Part shown: positions 6,113-11,524 of the stretch, piece after piece
How the letters are laid out: each line of letters begins with the position of its first letter
Position numbering within the stretch: the first letter of the stretch is position 1
Assembly (NCBI GenBank): GCA_028865845.1
Contig: JAGWJK010000055.1
Location: 1 to 11,524 of the forward strand
From: Rhizobiaceae bacterium
Lineage (GTDB): Bacteria > Pseudomonadota > Alphaproteobacteria > Rhizobiales > Rhizobiaceae
Direction of reading: 5' to 3'
DNA: 11,524 bases
Position numbers and translations under genes: made by a program
The notes under the pieces: generated by a model
Database searches by the model: none
What the model saw: only the letters and a program-made list of their open reading frames with translations
What the model was told of the DNA's origin: nothing

Positions 6113-7068
6113 TGGAGCAATCAGGACATTTTCCTGGAGAACAGCCGGCCTATGTGGCGGTCGACTGGGGCACCAGTAGCTTCCGGCTATGGCTGGTCGG
6201 CGAAAACGGCGGCATTCTCGGCGAGCGGCGCAGTGGCGAAGGCATGACGACGGCCGCCAAGATCGGCTTTGCCGAGGTCCTGCAATCGCATCTCGACGCC
6301 CTCTCCGCTCCAGATGGGCTTCGGGTCATCGTCTGCGGCATGGCCGGTGCGCGTCAAGGCTGGGTCGAAGCCGGCTATATCGACACGCCAACATCGCTTT
6401 CCGTGATCCTCACCGGCGCCGTCTCCGTGCCGGGTCAGTCGCGCGACGTTCGCATCCTGCCGGGTCTCGCGCAGCGCACCAAGGAAACGCCGGATGTCAT
6501 GCGCGGCGAGGAAACCCAGTTGCTCGGCTCGATCGCGGCAGACGCCAAGGGCGAGCAGATCGTCTGCATGCCCGGCACCCATTCCAAATGGGTGCGCGTG
6601 GTCGACGGCCATGTCACCGGCTTTTCGACCTTCATGACCGGCGAGCTTTTCGACGTCATCACCAAGCATAGCATTCTCTCCGCCGCAGTCGCAGGCGCTG
6701 CCGACATGCCGGCCGACAGCGCGACTTTCGAAAGCGCCATCAAGGCGGCCTTCGCCAAGCCGGCGCTGGCGACCAATCTTCTGTTCACCGCCCGCGCCGG
6801 ACAGCTCCTGCATGGGCTGACATCAGCCGGTGCGCAGGCGCTGATCTCGGGAACATTGATCGGCGCGGAAATTGCCGGCGGCCTGTCTGCCATCGACAAG
6901 GGCGCGACGATTACGCTCGTTGCCTCCGGACGCCTGCAGGCGCTCTATGAGGATGCATTCCGCACCCTGTCCCTTACCTATACGACTGTCGACGCCGATG
7001 CCGCCGTTCGCCGCGGCCTCTCTGCTGCCGCCCAGGCGATCTGGCCGAACAACGAAAGAAAAAGCTGA
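6112..7068 (+). CDS. dgoK: 2-keto-3-deoxygalactonokinase
   Basis: A 318-residue sugar-acid kinase of the DgoK family (ASKHA fold). It phosphorylates 2-keto-3-deoxy-D-galactonate at C6 using ATP, in the cytoplasm. Visible motifs are the phosphate-binding DWGTSSFRLW (18-27), CGMAG (75-79), MRGEETQLLGS (130-140), PGTHSKW (154-160), FMTGELF (174-180) and the late LISGTLIGAE (244-253). The length is normal for the family. ATG 6112 overlaps the dehydrogenase stop (TGATG), with GGAGG about 9 nt upstream inside the preceding gene. The stop overlaps the dgoA ATG the same way. Its product is the substrate of the next gene, so adjacency and family agree. It has no unusual residues. Confidence 0.93.
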   Translation: MEQSGHFPGEQPAYVAVDWGTSSFRLWLVGENGGILGERRSGEGMTTAAKIGFAEVLQSHLDALSAPDGLRVIVCGMAGARQGWVEAGYIDTPTSLSVILTGAVSVPGQSRDVRILPGLAQRTKETPDVMRGEETQLLGSIAADAKGEQIVCMPGTHSKWVRVVDGHVTGFSTFMTGELFDVITKHSILSAAVAGAADMPADSATFESAIKAAFAKPALATNLLFTARAGQLLHGLTSAGAQALISGTLIGAEIAGGLSAIDKGATITLVASGRLQALYEDAFRTLSLTYTTVDADAAVRRGLSAAAQAIWPNNERKS

Positions 7069-7703
7069 TGACCATCCGCACCCCCTTCCCCGAAATGAAA
7101 CGTCCGCTTATCGCCATTCTTCGCGGCATCAAGCCGGAAGAGACGGAAAGCATCGTCGGCGCGCTGATCGAAACCGGACTGACGGCCATCGAAATACCGC
7201 TTAATTCGCCCGACGCGTTCCGTTCGATCGAGATCGCCGCCAAGCTCGCGCCTGCCGATTGCCTCATCGGTGCCGGCACTGTGCTCACGGTCGAGGACGT
7301 CGAGCGGCTCGATGCGGCCGGCGGCAAACTTCTGGTGACGCCGAACGTCGAACCCGCGGTGATCAGCCTTGCCCGCGACAAGGGCATGGTCACCATGCCG
7401 GGCGTATTTACGGCAACGGAAGCGCTTCTTGCTGCCCGTTCCGGCGCGACCGGTCTTAAATTTTTCCCGGCCGGCGTACTCGGCGCCTCCGGCATCACCG
7501 CCATCCGCGCCGTGTTGCCGCCGGAGCTGGTCATTGCAGCTGTTGGCGGCGTTTCCGACAAGAATTTCGCGGATTACACCAAGGCCGGCATCCTGGCTTT
7601 CGGCCTCGGAACCAGCCTCTACAAACCGGGAATGACGACCGCGGAGGTTGCCGAACGCGCCAAGGTGACCATCTTAGCCTATGATGCCGCAGTAGGAGCA
7701 TGA
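7068..7703 (+). CDS. dgoA: 2-dehydro-3-deoxy-6-phosphogalactonate aldolase
   Basis: A 211-residue class I aldolase of the KDPG/KDPGal family, normally a trimer of TIM barrels. It splits 2-keto-3-deoxy-6-phosphogalactonate into pyruvate and D-glyceraldehyde 3-phosphate. Seen in the sequence are ILRG (17-20), the catalytic-type Glu in AIEIPLN (E42), GAGT (68-71), TPN (91-93) and the Schiff-base lysine in GLKFFPA (K131). The phosphate-binding segment AVGGVS follows. The opening MKRPLIAILRG is closer to DgoA than to the KDPG aldolase Eda, and the dgoK neighbour agrees. The start overlaps the dgoK stop (TGATG). Its own ribosome-binding site is weak (AAAGAAAAAG), so it probably depends on coupling. 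KDPG activity as a side reaction is possible. Confidence 0.92.
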   Translation: MTIRTPFPEMKRPLIAILRGIKPEETESIVGALIETGLTAIEIPLNSPDAFRSIEIAAKLAPADCLIGAGTVLTVEDVERLDAAGGKLLVTPNVEPAVISLARDKGMVTMPGVFTATEALLAARSGATGLKFFPAGVLGASGITAIRAVLPPELVIAAVGGVSDKNFADYTKAGILAFGLGTSLYKPGMTTAEVAERAKVTILAYDAAVGA

Positions 7704-7707
7704 CCAC

Positions 7708-8595
7708 ATGACAGATATCCACGATTTCCAGGGTACGATTCTTTGCGATACCGCATCTATCCTGGGTGAAGGCCCGACTTACGATCCGGATACGGACACG
7801 GTCTGGTGGTTCAACATTCTCGGTAAGGAGTTGCATGAGTTGCATCTTCCGACGGGAAAGAAAAAAATCCACAACCTGCCGATGATGGCGAGCGTACTGG
7901 CCCGCGTCGATTCCGAACGGCAATTGATCGCCACGGAAGAGGGTCTGTTTCTGCGCGATATCGCCAGCGGCGAGCTGACTTTCTACGCGGCAATCGAGGT
8001 GGACAAGCCCGAGAACCGTTCCAATGACGGTCGTACGCACATCTCCGGCGCGCTCTGGATCGGCACCATGGGCAAGCGGGCGGAAATGCAGGCGGGCGCG
8101 ATCTATCACGTCGCGGCCGGCAAGGTGACGAAGATCTTCGATCAGATCAGCATCCCGAATTCCATCTGCTTCTCGCCCGATGGCACGATCGGCTATTACA
8201 CCGACACACGCGTCAGCCAGTTGATGCGTGTGCTGGTCGATCCCGAGACCGGGCTCCCGGCCGGCGAGCCGATCGTCATGGTCGACAGCATGGAAGATCC
8301 GGGCGGGCTGGACGGTTCGGTCTGCGATGCGGATGGCTATATCTGGAACGCCCGCTGGGGCTCCGGCTTCGTCGATCGCTACAGCCCGGATGGCTTGCGC
8401 ATCGAACGCCATCGCGTGCCTGCCATGCAGCCGTCCTGCCCCGCCTTCATCGGCAAGGATGCTGACCGCCTGGCCGTGACCACGGCCTGGGAAGGCCTCG
8501 ACGAAAATGCCCGCTCGACGCAGCCGCAGGCCGGTGCGCTCCTTGAACTCGGCCTCACGGTCAAGGGCGTTTTCGATCCGGTTTACAAGCTGTAA
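7708..8595 (+). CDS. SMP-30/gluconolactonase-family sugar lactonase
   Basis: A 295-residue six-bladed beta-propeller metal-dependent lactonase (SMP-30/LRE family). It probably opens D-galactono-lactone to D-galactonate, the second step of the route. Metal and substrate residues line up by eye with human SMP-30: E21 in LGEGP, N106 in SNDGR, N151 in SIPNSICFSPDG and D202 in GGLDG. No signal peptide is present, so it is cytoplasmic, as expected beside a cytoplasmic dehydrogenase. The ATG lies 4 bp after the dgoA stop, with AGGAG about 9 nt upstream. It is the last gene of the operon, followed by a stem-loop. No galactonate dehydratase follows, so that step must be encoded elsewhere. The family call is firm. 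The exact lactone is inferred from the neighbours. Confidence 0.88.
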   Translation: MTDIHDFQGTILCDTASILGEGPTYDPDTDTVWWFNILGKELHELHLPTGKKKIHNLPMMASVLARVDSERQLIATEEGLFLRDIASGELTFYAAIEVDKPENRSNDGRTHISGALWIGTMGKRAEMQAGAIYHVAAGKVTKIFDQISIPNSICFSPDGTIGYYTDTRVSQLMRVLVDPETGLPAGEPIVMVDSMEDPGGLDGSVCDADGYIWNARWGSGFVDRYSPDGLRIERHRVPAMQPSCPAFIGKDADRLAVTTAWEGLDENARSTQPQAGALLELGLTVKGVFDPVYKL

Positions 8596-8597
8596 AC
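8581..8597. repeat. Small perfect inverted repeat over the lactonase stop
   Basis: GTTTACA (8581-8587), AGC, TGTAAAC (8591-8597). The 7-bp arms enclose the last codons and the TAA stop. It could fold as a small stem at the mRNA 3' end, or be chance. Confidence 0.3.
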
Positions 8598-8612
8598 TTC
8601 TTGCAAATTCAG

Positions 8613-8638
8613 GCGGCGGAGCTGAAGCGCTTCGCCGC
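8613..8638 (+). terminator. Stem-loop after the dgo operon
   Basis: GCGGCGGAGC (8613-8622) pairs with GCTTCGCCGC (8629-8638) through 10 bp with one G-U pair around a 6-nt loop, 18 nt after the operon's last stop. The T-rich stretch starts only about 15 nt later (8652-8676), so it is not a textbook terminator. It may also protect the 3' end. Confidence 0.45.
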
Positions 8639-8648
8639 TTCTGGTTGA

Positions 8649-8686
8649 AGAAATATTTTGTTCCTTTGATTTTCTTGAATATTTCT
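8649..8686. repeat. AT-rich inverted repeat downstream of the dgo operon
   Basis: AGAAATATT (8649-8657) and AATATTTCT (8678-8686) are perfect 9-bp arms around 20 T-rich bases. It could be a second, weak terminator element or a protein-binding site upstream of the PRC-barrel gene. Confidence 0.35.
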
Positions 8687-8729
8687 ACGCATTCTGCCTG
8701 TCCTTAGGCCATCTTCCGCAACTTTTGCC

Positions 8730-8754
8730 GGAACTAAACGAGCCATTGACCATT
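8730..8754 (+). promoter_or_regulatory. Candidate EcfG/RpoE4-type general stress promoter
   Basis: GGAAC (8730-8734), a 16-bp spacer and CATT (8751-8754) resemble the alphaproteobacterial general-stress consensus GGAAC-N16/17-CGTT, with one mismatch in the -10. It lies about 95 bp before the PRC-barrel start. In rhizobia such secreted PRC-barrel proteins are often stress-induced, as I recall. Confidence 0.35.
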
Positions 8755-8847
8755 GTCCCTAGCGAACCGGCACGGTGATGGTCAGCCAAAGGAGTGGCCC
8801 CGCCCGAGCTGGTGAACACGCCCATCAGAATGAAAGGTAGGTTCACA

Positions 8848-9474
8848 ATGACCGGCAAATTGCTCACTTCCGTCGCTGCTGGCACCCTTTTCGCCACCGT
8901 ATCCGTCCTGTCGCCGATGGCCTTCGCCCAGGCACAACAGCAGCCCTCGACAGGCAACAGCGCCCCGCTGCAGCAAACCGCTCCTGCACCCGATAACACC
9001 GCGCCGGGCGGTGCGATGAAGCAGCAGAACAGCGCTGAAACCACCACACCGGCACCGGCCACCACCACGGCCCAGTCGGACACCTATCTGACCCAGCAGG
9101 CAGCCGACCAGATCAGCGCCAAGACCTATATGGGCCAGTCGGTTTATAACGGTCAGAACGAAAGCATCGGCAGCATCAGCGACCTGATCCTGCAGAAGCA
9201 GGGCGGCGTTGTCGCGGCAGTGATCGGCGTCGGCGGCTTCCTCGGCATCGGCCAGAAGAATGTAGCGGTGCCGTTCGACAAGATCACCGTGGCCCAGAAC
9301 GCGCAGGACGGCAGCGTCAAGCTGACAACCTCGGAAACCGCGGATTCGCTGAAGGCGGCTCCGGAATTCAAGACGCTTGCCATGCAGGCATCCGAGAAGC
9401 AGGCGCAGTCGGCTCCGGCCGCCGTACCGGGCACGGACAGCACGACGACCTCGTCTACGACCAACAACAATTAA
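8848..9474 (+). CDS. Secreted PRC-barrel domain protein
   Basis: A 208-residue protein with a Sec signal peptide at about 1-29 (MTGKLLTSVAAGTLF, a hydrophobic stretch, then SPMAFAQA). A Gln/Pro/Thr/Ala-rich disordered region follows to about 78. A PRC-barrel domain spans about 88-160, with GQSVYNGQNESIGSISDLIL and a Gly-rich AVIGVGGFLGIG. The tail is low-complexity and Ser/Thr/Asn-rich (TTTSSTTNNN). It is probably periplasmic or surface-associated. PRC-barrels occur in photosynthetic reaction-centre H subunits and in RimM, but the role of secreted ones in rhizobia is poorly known. ATG 8848 is chosen because AGG lies 6 nt upstream and it places the signal peptide at the N-terminus; in-frame starts at 8794 and 8830 would bury it. 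It is a single-gene unit with its own terminator. Confidence 0.85.
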   Translation: MTGKLLTSVAAGTLFATVSVLSPMAFAQAQQQPSTGNSAPLQQTAPAPDNTAPGGAMKQQNSAETTTPAPATTTAQSDTYLTQQAADQISAKTYMGQSVYNGQNESIGSISDLILQKQGGVVAAVIGVGGFLGIGQKNVAVPFDKITVAQNAQDGSVKLTTSETADSLKAAPEFKTLAMQASEKQAQSAPAAVPGTDSTTTSSTTNNN

Positions 9475-9498
9475 AGCAGGTCCGAGTGCACAACGAGG

Positions 9499-9525
9499 CG
9501 GCGGCTCCATCCGGGGCCGCCGTTT
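9499..9525 (+). terminator. Intrinsic terminator after the PRC-barrel gene
   Basis: CGGCGGCTCC (9499-9508), a 4-nt loop and GGGGCCGCCG (9513-9522) form a 10-bp stem with one G-U pair, then TTT. It lies between convergent genes and 25 bp after the PRC-barrel stop. On the opposite strand no T-run follows, so it mainly serves the plus strand. Confidence 0.7.
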
Positions 9526-9544
9526 CGCATGACTGGACGGAGGA

Positions 9545-10918
9545 TCAGGCGATCTCGCGCGTGCCGCCGAGTTCGTAGTAGTTTTCGTGGAGATAGCGCA
9601 GCGTGGCGACGCTGTCGGCAGGCTTGCCGTAATAATAGCCCTGCCCCATGGCACAGCCGAGCGACCTCAGCTTCACTGCCTCGGCATAGTCCTCGATGCC
9701 TTCGGCAACGACCTGCAGGTCTAGTCCTTCGCACATCGCCAGAATCGCCTTGATGATGTGTTCGGAGGCCCTGTCCGAATTGATGCGCGAGACGAAGGCG
9801 CGGTCGATCTTTACCTTGTCGAAGATGAAATCGCGAAGGCGGCCGAGGCTCGATTGCCCGGTGCCGAAATCGTCGAGCGAGATGCGAACGCCGGCCGAGC
9901 GCAGATCGGCGATGATGCGATGCGCGGTATCGGCCGAACTCATCACCGCGGTCTCGGTGATTTCGAGCTCCAACCGATGCGGATCGAAGCCGACACGGCC
10001 GAGAATGGCGAGAATGCTGCTGCTGGTGCCGGGGTCCATCAGCTGAGCAGACGAAAGATTGAAGGAGAGGAAAAGTTCGCGCGGCCAGGAAAGTGCGGCT
10101 TCCGCAGCCTTGCGCAGCAAGGTTTCCGACAGGGCGTCGATGAATCCGCGTTCTTCGGCCAGCGGCACGAAGACGGCGGGAGACACGAAGCCGAGATCGG
10201 GATCGTTCCAGCGCGCCAAGGCCTCGAAGCCGACGATCAGGTTGTTGGAAAGCGAGACGATCGGCTGGAAATGCACGTCGATGGCGTCGGAAATGATGGC
10301 ATTGCGCAGCGCCTGTTCGAGCTGCGTCGCCCGCTTCATCTCCTGCGCGATCTCTTTGGAATAGACGGTGATCTGGCCGCGGCCGCGGCGCTTGGAACGG
10401 TAGAGCGCGGTCTCTGCATTCTTCAGCAGGTCCTCGAACTCTTCGCCTGCGAAGGGATGGATGGCAAAGCCGAAGGAAGCGGAAAGACGGACGTTGCGAT
10501 CACCGAGATCGTAGGGCGCAGACAGCACTTCGCGGATCATCTGTCCGAATTTTTCGGCGCCGACACGCTCGAAGACCAGCGGCAGGACAAAGGCGAATTC
10601 GTCGCCGTCATGGCGCGTGACGATGGCGCCATCGGGGATGCAGGCTTTCAGGCGATGGGCGACCTGGCAGAGGATTTCGTCCCCGGCTTCGACACCGAAG
10701 AGATCGTTTATCGGCTTGAAGGAATCGAGATTGGCAATGCCGATGGTGAATGGCGCCGGGTCGCTCGCGCGCTCGACGGAAAGCAGACGCACGCGATCGC
10801 GCATGCGGTAGCGATTACCAAGACCCGTCAGCGGGTCGGTATAGGCCATTGCCTGCAATTCATTCTGACTGACTTGCGCTAGCGGTATTTCAGCCGATTT
10901 CATGTTCAGTCCCGACAT
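9545..10918 (-). CDS. GGDEF-EAL protein, probable c-di-GMP phosphodiesterase with degenerate GGDEF
   Basis: A 457-residue cytoplasmic protein with GGDEF (about 20-190) and EAL (about 195-445) domains. It has no membrane segment and no sensor domain. EAL hallmarks are intact: EAL at 232-234, N287 in FNLS, E319 in EITE, DDFGTG at 349-354, K370 in VKID and E406 in VAEGIED. This predicts hydrolysis of c-di-GMP to pGpG. The GGDEF signature reads DGDEF (104-108). The usual first metal-binding Asp (D327 of PleD) is N63, and the RxxD product-inhibition site is absent (PDGA). Cyclase activity is therefore unlikely, though GTP binding may remain and regulate the EAL half. The start ATG 10918 has GGGGGAGG just upstream. 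It lies 112 bp downstream of a receiver-domain gene on the same strand, possibly co-transcribed. The family is certain; the activity split is inferred from motifs. Confidence 0.92.
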   Translation of the reverse strand: MSGLNMKSAEIPLAQVSQNELQAMAYTDPLTGLGNRYRMRDRVRLLSVERASDPAPFTIGIANLDSFKPINDLFGVEAGDEILCQVAHRLKACIPDGAIVTRHDGDEFAFVLPLVFERVGAEKFGQMIREVLSAPYDLGDRNVRLSASFGFAIHPFAGEEFEDLLKNAETALYRSKRRGRGQITVYSKEIAQEMKRATQLEQALRNAIISDAIDVHFQPIVSLSNNLIVGFEALARWNDPDLGFVSPAVFVPLAEERGFIDALSETLLRKAAEAALSWPRELFLSFNLSSAQLMDPGTSSSILAILGRVGFDPHRLELEITETAVMSSADTAHRIIADLRSAGVRISLDDFGTGQSSLGRLRDFIFDKVKIDRAFVSRINSDRASEHIIKAILAMCEGLDLQVVAEGIEDYAEAVKLRSLGCAMGQGYYYGKPADSVATLRYLHENYYELGGTREIA

Positions 10919-11030
10919 CTTCCTCCCCCCGCGAAGGACAATGACGGGGAAGCCTTAACAAAAGATGGCGACGGAGCAGTTAATCGGCAGGGATCACATC
11001 TATTCATAAGGGACAATACAGACCTGAGAC

Positions 11031-11524
11031 TTATGGAGCACGGACTTTGGCAGTTCCGCGCATGTATTTCTGGAAGACAGTTTCGAGAATATCGGGACTG
11101 ACGGGTTTCATGATGACATCGTCCATCCCCGCATTCGTGCATTCCCTGCGGTCACGCTCGAAAGCCTGGGTGAGGACGCCGATGATCGGCGTGCGCGAGG
11201 TGCCCTCCATCTCCGTGCGACGGATCATGCGTGCCGCTTCGAAGCCGTTGAGGCCCGGAAGGGAAATATCCATCAGGATCAGTTCCGGACGATGTTCGGT
11301 CCAGAGCCTGACCGCCTCGTCGCCGCTTGCCGCGATCGCGTAGCGATAGCCGAGGCCCTCGAGAATCTGCGAAAAGACGATCTGGTTGATGCCGTTGTCT
11401 TCGGCCACCAGGATCTGGATGCCGCCGGGCTCGTTGTTCGTCGTGATCTGCCAATCGTCGGCCTTCACCTCTCCATGCTGATTGTCAGCGCCGCGGATGT
11501 TGCGGTTGAAATGGCGGGCAATCA
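11031..11524 (-). CDS. Receiver-domain response regulator, partial (runs off the window)
   Basis: An open frame ends at TAA 11031-11033 and continues without a stop to the window edge. Counting from a GTG at 11468, a complete receiver domain spans about 17-135, with acidic pocket E23/D24, phospho-acceptor D67 (LILMDISLPGLNG), T100 and K121-P122. No output domain follows. The GTG has a purine run only about 2 nt upstream, too close for a good start. The frame before it reads IARHFNRN and then a polar linker. That looks like the last helix of another receiver domain, so a tandem-receiver protein, or the end of a hybrid kinase, is likely. It sits 112 bp before the GGDEF-EAL gene on the same strand, which suggests a phospho-signal feeding c-di-GMP turnover. 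The receiver call is firm; the architecture upstream is inferred. Confidence 0.85.
   Translation of the reverse strand, partial: IARHFNRNIRGADNQHGEVKADDWQITTNNEPGGIQILVAEDNGINQIVFSQILEGLGYRYAIAASGDEAVRLWTEHRPELILMDISLPGLNGFEAARMIRRTEMEGTSRTPIIGVLTQAFERDRRECTNAGMDDVIMKPVSPDILETVFQKYMRGTAKVRAP

Noticed and set aside
9758..10882. A 374-codon plus-strand open frame opposite the GGDEF-EAL gene
   Set aside because: It is a complement of a well-supported gene with conserved catalytic motifs on the other strand.

Overview
The window looks like chromosomal DNA of an alphaproteobacterium of the order Hyphomicrobiales (Rhizobium/Agrobacterium/Neorhizobium-like). The reasons are GC-rich codon use, a rhizobial-type CorA and Mrp/ApbC, a De Ley-Doudoroff galactose gene set beside an IclR regulator, a PRC-barrel exoprotein and sensor-less c-di-GMP enzymes. 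I see no transposase, integrase, phage gene, CRISPR array, tRNA or rRNA. It reads as ordinary core or near-core sequence, not a genomic island. The genus is inferred from protein features recalled from memory, not from a search.

Layout. (1) 91-2714, minus strand: corA (CorA-type divalent cation channel, probable TTG start), a possible 76-codon ORF whose stop overlaps that start, a gap of about 270 bp beyond it with a perfect inverted repeat, and mrp/apbC (P-loop ATPase with an N-terminal MIP18-like domain). (2) 2715-3351: a gap of about 640 bp with no convincing gene. (3) 3352-4089, minus: a LuxR-family solo regulator whose ligand pocket lacks several canonical acyl-homoserine-lactone residues; a terminator-like hairpin with six U lies just before its start. 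(4) 4416-5198, minus: an IclR-family regulator, divergent from (5) a four-gene plus-strand operon at 5342-8595: SDR sugar dehydrogenase, dgoK, dgoA and an SMP-30-type lactonase. (6) 8848-9474, plus: a secreted PRC-barrel protein, followed by a good terminator. (7) 9545-11524, minus: a receiver-domain protein cut by the window edge, then a GGDEF-EAL protein.

How the genes work together. The IclR/dgo block is the coherent unit. The dehydrogenase oxidises an aldose (D-galactose most likely), the lactonase opens the lactone, a dehydratase encoded elsewhere would make 2-keto-3-deoxygalactonate, DgoK phosphorylates it and DgoA cleaves it to pyruvate and glyceraldehyde 3-phosphate. A near-consensus sigma-70 promoter (TTGACA, 17 bp, GATAAT) lies between the divergent genes. 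Overlapping palindromes sit at the expected start of transcription, where an IclR repressor would be expected to bind. The receiver protein and the GGDEF-EAL protein could form a small two-gene signalling unit; the GGDEF half looks catalytically dead and the EAL half intact.

No wholly new system is evident. The points most worth checking are a cysteine-free Mrp, a LuxR solo with an altered ligand pocket behind a possible attenuator, the operator/promoter layout of the dgo operon, a possible small ORF coupled to corA, and the degenerate GGDEF domain.
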